A stretch of 64,000 nt of DNA from Leifsonia sp. EB41 (GCF_041262565.1 NZ_JBGCCJ010000001.1:682001-746000); one strand, 5' to 3'; positions 46,214 to 54,620 are shown, counted from the stretch's first letter. Program-made: numbers and translations. The notes: generated from the sequence alone by a model not told the origin.

Positions 46214-46234
46214 GGTCACAGCCGGGTCACAGCC
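46214..46234 (+). promoter_or_regulatory. Direct repeat GGTCACAGCC x2, candidate MtrA site before the kinase gene
   Basis: GGTCACAGCC occurs at 46214 and 46225, an 11-bp period. It contains the same GTCACAGC word as the site before the LysM gene and ends 46 bp before the -10 hexamer of the kinase promoter. Confidence 0.5.
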
Positions 46235-46280
46235 CCGGCGCACACCGGTGTTTTGCAGGTTTCGCGACCGCCCCGTTCCC

Positions 46281-46286
46281 TAGACT
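46281..46286 (+). promoter_or_regulatory. -10 hexamer TAGACT, leaderless kinase promoter
   Basis: TAGACT, six bases (CGATCC), then GTG at 46293. The same hexamer and the next three bases (CGA) occur before the epimerase gene at 55472. Confidence 0.6.
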
Positions 46287-46292
46287 CGATCC

Positions 46293-48194
46293 GTGACCAC
46301 GAGCCAGACAGACCCGATGATCGGCCGTCTTGTCGACGGCCGCTATCAGGTGCGCTCGCGGATCGCCCGGGGCGGCATGGCGACGGTGTACCTCGCCACC
46401 GATCTGCGGCTGGAACGACGCGTCGCGATCAAGGTCATGCACGGCCACCTCGCCGACGACAACACCTTCAAGAGCCGCTTCGTGCAGGAGGCCCGCTCCG
46501 CCGCCCGGCTCGCCCACCCCAACGTGGTCAACGTCTTCGACCAGGGCCAGGACTCCGACATGGCGTACCTGGTCATGGAGTACCTGCCCGGCATCACGCT
46601 GCGCGACCTGCTCAAGGACTACGGCAAGCTGACGCCGGAGCAGACCATCGACATCATGGAGGCCGTGCTCAGCGGCCTCGCCGCCGCGCACAAGGCCGGC
46701 ATCGTGCACCGCGACCTGAAGCCCGAGAACGTGCTGCTGGCCGACGACGGCCGGATCAAGATCGGCGACTTCGGCCTCGCGCGCGCCGCGAGCGCCAACA
46801 CGGCGACCGGGCAGGCGCTCCTCGGCACGATCGCCTACCTCTCCCCCGAGCTCGTCACCCGCGGCGTCGCCGACGCCCGCAGCGACATCTACGCGCTCGG
46901 CATCATGATGTACGAGATGCTCACCGGCACGCAGCCGTTCCACGGCGAGCAGCCGATGCAGATCGCGTACCAGCACGCGAACGACGCCGTCCCGGCGCCG
47001 AGCAGCGCCAATCCGGCCGTCCCGCCGGAGCTGGACGAGCTGGTGCTGTGGGCGACCGAGAAGGACCCGGACCGCCGGCCCACGGACGCCCGCGAGATGC
47101 TCGACCGGCTCATGGAGGCCGAGAAGTCGATCCGTGGCGACGTGGTGATGCAGCCCACGATGGTGCTGTCCCCCGCCTTCGACATCGCCGACGGCGACAC
47201 CCAGATCATCAACCCCGCCATCCGGCAGCAGGTCGCGTCGAGCACGCCGACCGCGACGGACACGCTGACCCAGGCCGCCCGGCGCCGCCGCGGCAAGGGC
47301 TGGTGGCTCTTCGCCCTCGTGCTGGTGCTGGCGGCGGTCGCCGGCGGGACCGGCTGGTACTTCGGCTCCGGACCCGGCTCGTTCGTGACGGTGCCGAACG
47401 TCGTCTCGCAGGCGCCGGCCGCGGCCGCCACCACGCTGACGAACCTGGGCTTCAAGACCGTTCAGGCGCAGGAGTACAGCATCACGATCCCCACCGGGCA
47501 GGTGTCCAGCACCGATCCGAAGGCCGGCGCGTCGGCCAACCGCGGCAGCACCATCACGATCCGCGTCTCCCAGGGCCCGAAGCCGGTCACCATCCCCGCC
47601 CTCGCCGGCGCGAGCCTCGACGCGGCGAAGACCGCGATCACGGGGACCGGAGCGAAGGTCGGCGACGTCGCGCAGCAGTTCGACGCCAAAGTCCCTGCGA
47701 ATACCGTCATCTCCGCGACCCGTGCCTCCGACGGCAGCGACATCTCCGGTGGCGGCGGCTACTTCCAGGCTGCGGCGGTGAACCTCGTCGTGTCGGTCGG
47801 TCCGATCCCGGACGTCACAGGCAAATCGGTGTCGTCCGCGACGGCCGCGCTCGAGAAGGTCGGCCTGCACGCCACCGCCGGGCCGCAGAGCTACAGCGAC
47901 ACGATCGACAAGAACGACGTGATCTCGGCCCAGGCGCAGAGCCAGCCGGTGCGCCCGGGCGACACGCTGGCGCTCGAGACGTCCCGCGGGCCCGCCCCGG
48001 TGCCGGTGCCCGACGTGGTCGGCCAGACCTGGGACAAGGCGAAGGCGGCCCTCCAGGCGGCGGGCTTCCAGCTCAACTACAGCCCGGCGGCCGACCTCCT
48101 GCCCGGCGGCTTCGTGGTCTCGAAGGTCTCACCCTCCCCCGGAACCGAAGCCCCCAAGGGCTCGACCATCACCGTCAACTTCGCCGGCTTCTGA
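46293..48194 (+). CDS. pknL: PASTA-domain serine/threonine protein kinase (PknL/PknB type)
   Basis: Membrane Ser/Thr kinase. 633 residues: kinase domain (about 12-275) with the glycine loop IARGGMATVYLA, the lysine in VAIKVM, HRDLKPENVL, DFGLA and the LGTIAYLSPEL activation segment; one membrane helix (about 336-357); then four extracellular PASTA repeats that bind muropeptides. It sits where PknL (Rv2176) does, next to the Rv2175c-like gene, although M. tuberculosis PknL lacks PASTA repeats, so it may also do PknB's work. Probable substrates in the window are GarA, Wag31 and the Rv2175c-like protein. Confidence 0.92.
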   Translation: MTTSQTDPMIGRLVDGRYQVRSRIARGGMATVYLATDLRLERRVAIKVMHGHLADDNTFKSRFVQEARSAARLAHPNVVNVFDQGQDSDMAYLVMEYLPGITLRDLLKDYGKLTPEQTIDIMEAVLSGLAAAHKAGIVHRDLKPENVLLADDGRIKIGDFGLARAASANTATGQALLGTIAYLSPELVTRGVADARSDIYALGIMMYEMLTGTQPFHGEQPMQIAYQHANDAVPAPSSANPAVPPELDELVLWATEKDPDRRPTDAREMLDRLMEAEKSIRGDVVMQPTMVLSPAFDIADGDTQIINPAIRQQVASSTPTATDTLTQAARRRRGKGWWLFALVLVLAAVAGGTGWYFGSGPGSFVTVPNVVSQAPAAAATTLTNLGFKTVQAQEYSITIPTGQVSSTDPKAGASANRGSTITIRVSQGPKPVTIPALAGASLDAAKTAITGTGAKVGDVAQQFDAKVPANTVISATRASDGSDISGGGGYFQAAAVNLVVSVGPIPDVTGKSVSSATAALEKVGLHATAGPQSYSDTIDKNDVISAQAQSQPVRPGDTLALETSRGPAPVPVPDVVGQTWDKAKAALQAAGFQLNYSPAADLLPGGFVVSKVSPSPGTEAPKGSTITVNFAGF

Positions 48195-48224
48195 CCCCTA
48201 CCCAAACGCCGAGGGCACAGACGC

Positions 48225-48281
48225 CGAGGGGCACGTAAACGCCCCTAAAACCGGGTTTTAGGGGCGTTTACGTGCCCCTCG
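48225..48281. repeat. 57-bp almost perfect palindrome in a convergent junction
   Basis: Arms of 28 bp (48225-48252 and 48254-48281) around one central base; the arm begins CGAGGGGCACGTAAACGCCC. It is extended by one mismatch to CGTCGAGG-type flanks. It fills the gap between the kinase stop and the DAHP synthase stop. Long for a terminator and without a T-run. Confidence 0.95.
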
Positions 48282-48299
48282 ACGGGACTTCGCGAGGGG

Positions 48300-49670
48300 T
48301 CAGCCTTGGCTGAGCTCCTCGGCGACGAGGAAGGCGAGCTCCAGCGACTGCATGTGGTTCAGTCGCGGGTCGCACAGCGACTCGTAGCGAGTCGCGAGGG
48401 TCTCCTCGTCGATGTGCTCCGAGCCGCCCAGGCATTCCGTGACGTCGTCGCCGGTGAGCTCGACGTGGATGCCGCCCGGGTGCGTGCCCGCGGCGCGGTG
48501 CGCCTCGAAGAAGCCCTGGACCTCGTCCACGACGTCGTCGAAGCGGCGCGTCTTGTAGCCGTTCGGCGTCGTCAGGCCGTTGCCGTGCATCGGGTCGGTG
48601 ACCCACAGCGGGTTGGCGTCGGAGCGCTTCACAGCCTCCAGCAGCGGCGGCAGGGCGTCGCGGATCTTGCCTGCGCCCATCCGGGTGATGAAGGTCAGCC
48701 GGCCGGGCTCGCGGTTCGGGTCGAGCTTGTCGATGAGCTCCAGCATCGTTTCCGCCGTGGTCGCCGGGCCCAGCTTGACGCCGATCGGGTTGCGGACGCG
48801 GGACAGGAAGTCCACGTGCGCGCCGTCGAGGTCGCGGGTGCGCTCGCCGATCCAGACGAAGTGCGCCGACGTGTTGTACGGCGTGCCGGTGCGCGAGTCG
48901 ATGCGGGTCATCGGCCGCTCGTAGTCCATCAGCAGCCCTTCGTGGCTGCTGTAGAACTCGACGCGGGTCAGCTCGTCGAAGTCCGCGCCCGCGGCCTCCA
49001 TGAACTTGATGGCGCGGTCGATCTCGCGGGCCAGGCCTTCGTAGCGCTGGTTGGCCGGGTTCGCCGCGAAGCCCCTGTTCCAGCTGTGCACCTCGCGCAG
49101 GTCGGCGAAGCCACCCTGGGTGAACGCCCGGATCAGGTTCAGCGTGGAGGCGGCCGTGTGGTAGCCCTGGATCAGCCGGCGCGGGTCGGCAGCGCGCGAC
49201 TCCGGCGTGAAGTCGTAGCCGTTGACGATGTCGCCGCGGTAGGCCGGCAGCGTCACATCGCCGCGGGTCTCGGTGTCGCTGGAGCGCGGCTTGGCGAACT
49301 GCCCGGCCATCCGGCCCATCTTGATGACGGGGACCGACGCGCCGTAGGTCAGCACGACCGCCATCTGCAGCACCGTCTTGACGCGGTTGCGGATCTGGTC
49401 GGCCGTCGCTCCCGCGAACGTCTCGGCGCAGTCGCCGCCCTGCAGCAGGAACGCCTTGCCCTCGGCCGCACGGGCGAGCCGGGTACGGAGCTGATCCACC
49501 TCGCCGGCGAACACCAGCGGGGGCAGCGTCGCGATCTCCGCGGACGCCGCTGCGGCAGCCTCCGCGTCGGGCCACTGCGGCTGCTGCTTGATCGGGAGCG
49601 TGCGCCAATAGTCCAGGCCCTCGATCACGGAGTCGTCAGCTTTCACGACGGGATCTGTGGTCTGCAGCAC
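48300..49670 (-). CDS. aroG: DAHP synthase, class II
   Basis: First enzyme of the shikimate pathway (PEP + erythrose 4-phosphate). 456 residues; plant-type class II signatures LLQGGDCAETFA, the KMGRMAGQFAKPRS loop, GFADLREVHSWN, and VTDPMHGNG with metal ligands. In M. tuberculosis this gene (Rv2178c) is also next to the pknL region. GTG start (reads MLQTTDPV); no strong SD. Confidence 0.95.
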   Translation of the reverse strand: MLQTTDPVVKADDSVIEGLDYWRTLPIKQQPQWPDAEAAAAASAEIATLPPLVFAGEVDQLRTRLARAAEGKAFLLQGGDCAETFAGATADQIRNRVKTVLQMAVVLTYGASVPVIKMGRMAGQFAKPRSSDTETRGDVTLPAYRGDIVNGYDFTPESRAADPRRLIQGYHTAASTLNLIRAFTQGGFADLREVHSWNRGFAANPANQRYEGLAREIDRAIKFMEAAGADFDELTRVEFYSSHEGLLMDYERPMTRIDSRTGTPYNTSAHFVWIGERTRDLDGAHVDFLSRVRNPIGVKLGPATTAETMLELIDKLDPNREPGRLTFITRMGAGKIRDALPPLLEAVKRSDANPLWVTDPMHGNGLTTPNGYKTRRFDDVVDEVQGFFEAHRAAGTHPGGIHVELTGDDVTECLGGSEHIDEETLATRYESLCDPRLNHMQSLELAFLVAEELSQG

Positions 49671-49712
49671 TGTTCTGTTTCCGCTCGGTCGGGTGGATTG
49701 GGATAACCGAGC

Positions 49713-50477
49713 CTATCGCGCCGGACGGGCCTCCGGCGCCGAGGGAGCGGATTGTGACGGGACCGCGACCGGCGGCGGGGAGGCCGGGTCGGCGGCGAGC
49801 GCCGCGCGCTTCTCCTTGACCGTGCTGGCGTAGACGTCGACGTACTCCTGCGCGCCCAGGCCGTGCAGCGCGTACATGATCTCGTCGGTGACCGAGCGGA
49901 GGATGAAGCGGTCGCCCTCCATGCCCTCGAACCGGGAGAAGTCGAGCGGCTCCCCGATGACGATGCCGATCCGGCCGATCCGCGGGATGCGGCGGCCGAT
50001 GGGCATGATCTCGGCGGTGTCGATCATCGCGACGGGCACGACGGGGACGCCGGCCTCCAGGATCATCCGCGCGACGCCGGTGCGCCCGCGGTACAGCTTG
50101 CCGTCGGGGCTGCGGGTGCCCTCCGGGTAGATGCCGAGGATCTCGCCGCGCGCCAGGACCGCGAGGCCGGTGTTGAGCGAGGCCTCGGAGGCCTTGCCCC
50201 CCGAGCGGTCGATGGGGAGCTGGCCGGTGGCGTTCATGAACGCTTTGGTCGCCCAGCCCTTCAGGCCGCGCCGGGTGAAGTAGTCGCTCTTGGCGAGGAA
50301 GGAGACGTGCCGGTCGACGACGATCGGCAGGAAGATCGAGTCGATGAACGACAGGTGGTTGCTGGCGAGGATGACCGCGCCGTCGGCGGGAACGTTCTCG
50401 AGGCCGACGACCCACGGGCGGAAGATGCCACGGAGCAACGGCCCCGCGATCAGGTTCTTCATCAGCCAGTAGAACAT
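49713..50477 (-). CDS. 1-acyl-sn-glycerol-3-phosphate acyltransferase family protein
   Basis: Membrane-associated acyltransferase of phospholipid synthesis (PlsC family). 254 residues; catalytic motif NHLSFIDSIF near residue 36 and the acyl-acceptor motif YPEGTRSPDGKLYRG. The C-terminus is Ala/Pro-rich. Same position as Rv2182c. TAGGCT at 50486-50491 lies eight bases before the ATG, so the leader is very short or absent. Confidence 0.9.
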   Translation of the reverse strand: MFYWLMKNLIAGPLLRGIFRPWVVGLENVPADGAVILASNHLSFIDSIFLPIVVDRHVSFLAKSDYFTRRGLKGWATKAFMNATGQLPIDRSGGKASEASLNTGLAVLARGEILGIYPEGTRSPDGKLYRGRTGVARMILEAGVPVVPVAMIDTAEIMPIGRRIPRIGRIGIVIGEPLDFSRFEGMEGDRFILRSVTDEIMYALHGLGAQEYVDVYASTVKEKRAALAADPASPPPVAVPSQSAPSAPEARPAR

Positions 50478-50538
50478 CGATCGAAAGCCTAGTGCCCTGC
50501 TCGGCCCAATGGGAGGACCGGCGCAGGCGAGGACCGGC

Positions 50539-51486
50539 TCAGAGCGCGGCGTGCAGGCGGGCGAGGTCGGCCGCGCCGACCACCCCGGCGTCGTTGACCA
50601 GCTCTGCGATCTTGAACTCCGGCTCCGGGTGGTAGCCGCGTGCAGGGAGGTTCTCCAGGTACGCCTGCCGGATCGGCTCCAGCAGCAGCTCCCCCGCCTG
50701 CGCGACGCCGCCGCCGAAGACGAACAGCTGCGGGTCGAGGACCGCGCCGAGGCTCGCGCAGGCCTGGCCGAGCCAGTCGCCGAGCTGGCGGAGGGCGGCG
50801 AGAGCGCCGGGATCCCCGGCCATGATGAGCCCGGAGATGTCGGAGCCGGTCAGCTCGCCGGTGCGGGTGCGGACGTCCGCGAGCGACTGCCCGATGCCGC
50901 CGGCGTCGGCGAGCTCGTTGGCCATCCGCTGCAGCGCCCGGCCGGAGCCGTACTGCTCGATGCAGCCGTGCGCGCCGCAGCCGCAGGGCAGGCCGCCCGG
51001 GACCACGCGCATGTGACCGATCTCCGCTCCGGCGCCGAAGCCGCCGCGGAACAGCCGGTCGTTGCTGACGATCGCGCCGCCGACGCCGGTGCCGATGGTG
51101 AGGATCACCATGTCGCTGACCAGGCGGCCTGCGCCGTAGCGGAACTCCGCCCAGCCCGCCGCGTTGGCGTCGTTCTCGATGAGCACGGGGAGGTCGATGC
51201 GCTTCTCGAGCTTCTCCCGGAACGGCTCGTGCCGCCAGTTGATGTTCGGGGCGTAGTACACGGTCGACTGTGCCGCGTCGATGAAGCCGGCGGCGGCGAC
51301 GCCGGCGCCCGCGATCTCCTCCGGCCCGTCCGACAGCCGCTCGATCATCGCGACGACGGCGTTCTCGATCTCCTCCGGGCGGCTCGCGTCGGTCGGCACG
51401 CGGTCCTCGCGGACGATCGTGCCGAGCTCGTCGACGACCGCTCCGGCGATCTTGGTCCCGCCGATGTCGATTCCGATGGCATGCAC
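50539..51486 (-). CDS. Glucokinase, ROK family
   Basis: Phosphorylates glucose with ATP (a polyphosphate-using variant cannot be excluded). 315 residues: GIDIGGTKIAGAVVDE phosphate loop, catalytic aspartate in IENDANAAGWAE, the ROK signature with the zinc cysteines in CGCGAHGCIEQY, and FGGGVAQAGE. GTG start with GGAAGGGG upstream. Divergent from fadD across a 162-bp gap in which I see no gene. Confidence 0.92.
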   Translation of the reverse strand: MHAIGIDIGGTKIAGAVVDELGTIVREDRVPTDASRPEEIENAVVAMIERLSDGPEEIAGAGVAAAGFIDAAQSTVYYAPNINWRHEPFREKLEKRIDLPVLIENDANAAGWAEFRYGAGRLVSDMVILTIGTGVGGAIVSNDRLFRGGFGAGAEIGHMRVVPGGLPCGCGAHGCIEQYGSGRALQRMANELADAGGIGQSLADVRTRTGELTGSDISGLIMAGDPGALAALRQLGDWLGQACASLGAVLDPQLFVFGGGVAQAGELLLEPIRQAYLENLPARGYHPEPEFKIAELVNDAGVVGAADLARLHAAL

Positions 51487-51648
51487 AGGCGGGCCCCTTC
51501 CGGATGGGCGTGGGTCGGGCGAAGGTGGAGGGAGCGGACCGGGCTGTCTCGGAAGACTCCCTGCCGCACCATCTAGAGTGTAATCAACCACTGCGAGCCG
51601 GAGCGATTCGGCCCGGACCCCCGCCCGCCCGGTATCGAGGGAGCTACC

Positions 51649-53469
51649 GTGAACCAGTTCGAAACGCCCGTCGTCGTCCCCGCCGACCCGGAGGCCAACG
51701 CGACGGACCTGCTCGTGCAGCGGGTCGCCGCCACCCCGGACGCGCCGCTGTTCAGCCTCCCGGACGGCGACGGCTGGAAGGACGTGACCGCAGCCGAGTT
51801 CCACCGCCAGGTCGTCGCGCTCGCCAAGGGCCTGGTCGCCGCCGGCATCCAGCCGGGCGACATGATCGGCCTGATGTGCAAGACCCGCTACGAGTGGACG
51901 CTGATCGACTTCGCCACCTGGTTCGCCGGGGCCGTGCTCGTGCCGATCTATGAGACATCGTCGCCCGCGCAGGTGCAGTGGAACATGTCCGACTCCGGCG
52001 CGAAGGCCGTCATCCTGGAGACCGCGGAGATGTTCTCCCGGTTCGACGAGGTGCACGCCGACCTGCCGCTCATCCAGGACGTCTGGCAGCTCCACCTGGG
52101 CGACCTGGACAAGCTCGTCGCCGCCGGCGTGGATGTTCCGGACGCCGAGATCGAGCGGCGCAGGAACCTGGCCCGCGGCGAGGACATCGGCACCCTGATC
52201 TACACCTCCGGCTCGACCGGCCGCCCCAAGGGCTGCGTGCTCACCCACTCCAACTTCGTGGAGCTGTCGCGCAATGCCACCGAAGCGCTCGGCGAAGTCC
52301 TGGAGGGCGCCTCCACCCTGCTCTTCATCACGACGGCGCACGTGTTCGCCCGGTTCATCGCGGCGCTCTGCGTCACCGCGGGCGTGAAGGTGGGCCACCA
52401 GGCCGACACCAAGCAGCTCCTGCCCGCGCTCGCGAGCTTCAAGCCGACCTTCCTGCTCGCGGTCCCGCGCGTGTTCGAGAAGGTCTACAACTCGGCCGAG
52501 CAGAAGGCGGAGGCCGGCGGCCGCGGCAAGATCTTCCGCGCGGCCGCCGAGGTCGCCGTCGAGCATTCCAAGGCCGTCGAGGCCGGCTCGGTGCCGTTCG
52601 GCCTCAAGCTCAAGTTCGCGCTCTACGACCGGCTGGTGTTCTCCAAGCTGCGCGCCGCGATGGGCGGCCGCGTGAAGTACGCGGTCTCCGGCTCCGCCCC
52701 GCTCGGCTCCCACCTCGGCCACTTCTTCCACAGCCTCGGCATCAAGATCCTGGAGGGCTACGGCCTCACCGAGACCACGGCGCCCGCGACCGTGAACCGG
52801 CCCGACATGTTCAAGATCGGCACCGTCGGCCCCGCCCTCCCCGGCGTCGACCTCCGGCTGGTCGAGGACGGCGAGATCGAGGTCCGCGGCATCAACGTCT
52901 TCAAGGAGTACTGGAAGAACCCGGAGGCGACGGCCGCGGCGTTCGACGACGGCTGGTTCCGCACCGGCGACCTCGGCTCCTTCGACGCGGACGGCTACCT
53001 GACCATCACCGGCCGCAAGAAGGAGATCATCGTCACCGCCGGCGGCAAGAACGTTTCCCCCGCCGTGCTGGAGGATCCGATCCGCGCCAACCCGCTGGTC
53101 GGCCAGGTGATCGTCGTCGGCGACCAGAAGCCGTTCATCGCGGCGCTGGTGACGCTCGACACCGAGATGCTGCCGACCTGGCTGGCGAACAACGGCGAGG
53201 ACAAGGACATGACCCTCGCCGAGGCGTCCGTGAACCCGGCGGTGAACGCCGAGATCCAGCGGGCGATCGACGCGGCCAACGAGGGCGTCTCCCGCGCGGA
53301 GAGCATCCGCAAGTTCGTCATCCTCGCCACGGAGCTGACGGAGGCCAGCGGCCACCTCACGCCCAAGCTGAGCATCAAGCGCAACGTCATCCTCGCCGAC
53401 TTCGCCGACGTGATCGACGGCGTCTACAGCGGCAACCCCAGCACGCAAGGAATCTCGCTCGCCCACTAG
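51649..53469 (+). CDS. Long-chain fatty acid-CoA ligase (AMP-forming)
   Basis: Activates fatty acids to acyl-CoA. 606 residues; AMP-binding signature IYTSGSTGRPKGCVLTH, the GYGLTETTAPATVN motif, and the C-terminal hinge TGDLGSFDADGYLTITGRKKE with a catalytic lysine region ASGHLTPKLSIKR. Position and length match FadD15 (Rv2187). GTG start with GGGAG eight bases upstream. Its stop TAG lies in a CTAG shared with the gene on the other strand. Confidence 0.94.
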   Translation: MNQFETPVVVPADPEANATDLLVQRVAATPDAPLFSLPDGDGWKDVTAAEFHRQVVALAKGLVAAGIQPGDMIGLMCKTRYEWTLIDFATWFAGAVLVPIYETSSPAQVQWNMSDSGAKAVILETAEMFSRFDEVHADLPLIQDVWQLHLGDLDKLVAAGVDVPDAEIERRRNLARGEDIGTLIYTSGSTGRPKGCVLTHSNFVELSRNATEALGEVLEGASTLLFITTAHVFARFIAALCVTAGVKVGHQADTKQLLPALASFKPTFLLAVPRVFEKVYNSAEQKAEAGGRGKIFRAAAEVAVEHSKAVEAGSVPFGLKLKFALYDRLVFSKLRAAMGGRVKYAVSGSAPLGSHLGHFFHSLGIKILEGYGLTETTAPATVNRPDMFKIGTVGPALPGVDLRLVEDGEIEVRGINVFKEYWKNPEATAAAFDDGWFRTGDLGSFDADGYLTITGRKKEIIVTAGGKNVSPAVLEDPIRANPLVGQVIVVGDQKPFIAALVTLDTEMLPTWLANNGEDKDMTLAEASVNPAVNAEIQRAIDAANEGVSRAESIRKFVILATELTEASGHLTPKLSIKRNVILADFADVIDGVYSGNPSTQGISLAH

Positions 53470-54446
53470 GCACGCAATTCGTGCCGAATGTCGCCTTTGG
53501 TGGCGCCAAAGGCGACATTCGGCACGAATCTGTTGAGTCGTTCCGCGAAAGCGTCGCGATCTCCGAAGAGGTCGTGCGCAGTCACGCGGACGACGCGCCA
53601 GTCGTGCGCCTCGAGAAGGTCCCGCCGTGCGATGTCGGCATGCCACTGCCGCCGTTCCACGCGGTGTCCGTCACCTTCGTACTCGAACGCGAGTCGGCGC
53701 TCCGGGATGCTGAGATCCGGATGCAGCACGAGACGACGCCCGACGGAAACCGGACGGTTGACCTGGAGACCTCTGTAGCCCTGATCCTCCAGGAAGAGAC
53801 GCATCAGTGTCTCGGGACGCGAATCCGCGCCCGGACGAATTCGAGGGAGCGCCCAGGCACGCGCCCGTGCACCCTTGGTGCGGTTCAGCGCTGCCGATGC
53901 TGCGGCGAGCTCGTCGAGAGTTGCGAGCGCGGGGCGTTTGCGGGCGCCGACGAGATGGTCGCCCACGGCGACCAGGTCCTCGCGGGTGAGCACTCCGGAG
54001 AGCTGGCACCACAGGTGGGCCGGAGAGCTCACCGGTAGGCCATCGACTACGGTGCCGCTCACCGCGCCCAGACTGTGACCCACCACTCCGCGAGCCCGCG
54101 GGGGCGACCGCGGGAACTCCACGGCCACGTGCAGCGGCCCGTCCTGAGCCGATTCCGGAAGCGGGACCCCGAGAAGCACTGCGGCGGTCTCGTGGCTGAA
54201 GTAGACACCTTCGGTCAACAGCGGGAGGTAGGCGAGGCATCGTTCTCGGACCGTGATCGCCGGAATCGTCAGGTGAACGCCGTGGAAGGGATTGTGGAGG
54301 TCTCGCGCACGCAGGCGGGAGGCACTCACTCCGGCGCGACGCGCCTCCGACGGCGTGAAGGCGACACCGGCCAAGAGACCGGAAGCGGTTGTGGCGTTCG
54401 CATGCACCCATCGTGGCCGCCGCGCTCCGCGCCCCGTCGCCTGCAT
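53466..54446 (-). CDS. DUF559-type protein with AbiEi-like N-terminal part
   Basis: Function unknown. 326 residues: an N-terminal helix-turn-helix-like part (about 15-45, AFTPSEARRAGVSASRL), a middle part like AbiEi-type antitoxin domains (LAYLPLLTEGVYFSHETAAVLLG), and a C-terminal Vsr-like endonuclease fold of DUF559 type (ETLMRLFLEDQGYRGL, HPDLSIPERRLAFEYEGDGH). Catalytic competence is uncertain. Common in Microbacteriaceae as a lone accessory gene. The last 20 codons (RFVPNVAFGATKGD and on) are encoded by a palindromic repeat. Start taken at ATG 54446; a GTG 11-14 codons later is possible. Confidence 0.7.
   Translation of the reverse strand: MQATGRGARRPRWVHANATTASGLLAGVAFTPSEARRAGVSASRLRARDLHNPFHGVHLTIPAITVRERCLAYLPLLTEGVYFSHETAAVLLGVPLPESAQDGPLHVAVEFPRSPPRARGVVGHSLGAVSGTVVDGLPVSSPAHLWCQLSGVLTREDLVAVGDHLVGARKRPALATLDELAAASAALNRTKGARARAWALPRIRPGADSRPETLMRLFLEDQGYRGLQVNRPVSVGRRLVLHPDLSIPERRLAFEYEGDGHRVERRQWHADIARRDLLEAHDWRVVRVTAHDLFGDRDAFAERLNRFVPNVAFGATKGDIRHELRA
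53476..53530. repeat. 55-bp palindromic element, copy 2
   Basis: Perfect 24-bp arms (53477-53500 and 53506-53529) around TGGCG. It has the same 15-25-15 layout as the copy at 19222-19276 and shares about 25 bp of identical sequence with it. It lies 7 bp past the fadD stop and wholly inside the 3' coding end of the DUF559 gene. Confidence 0.95.
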
Positions 54447-54500
54447 CCAAACCCGTGGACAACTCACATTCTCCACAGCCGCACGCGCGCACTCCCAGCA

Positions 54501-54620
54501 CATTCGGCACGAATGTTGCGAATAGCGCTCGCTTACGCACCATTCGGCACGAATGCGCCGCGACGCATTCGGCACGAATGTCGCGAAAGGCGCGGGCATT
54601 CGCGACATTCGGCACGAATG
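54501..54620. repeat. Two adjacent copies of the 55-bp element (copies 3 and 4)
   Basis: CATTCGGCACGAATG occurs without change at 54501, 54541, 54566 and 54606, all in the same orientation. The pairs 54501/54541 and 54566/54606 each have the 40-bp step seen at the other loci, and a 10-bp linker joins them. The 25-bp inner parts are related to each other. The array starts 4 bp beyond the epimerase stop and ends 54 bp before the DUF559 start. Confidence 0.92.

Noticed and set aside
54457-54480. Pair of DnaA-box-like 9-mers in inverted orientation (TTGTCCACG on the minus strand and TTCTCCACA on the plus strand)
   Set aside because: Each has a mismatch to TTGTCCACA, only two are present, and no origin genes (dnaA, dnaN) are near.
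54447-54608. Longer N-terminus for the DUF559 protein, starting near 54608
   Set aside because: The added residues come from the repeat array (FVPNA and similar words) and have no family similarity.
54501-54620. CRISPR-like array
   Set aside because: The repeat is only 15 bp, spacers are 25, 10 and 25 bp and related to each other, and no cas gene is nearby.
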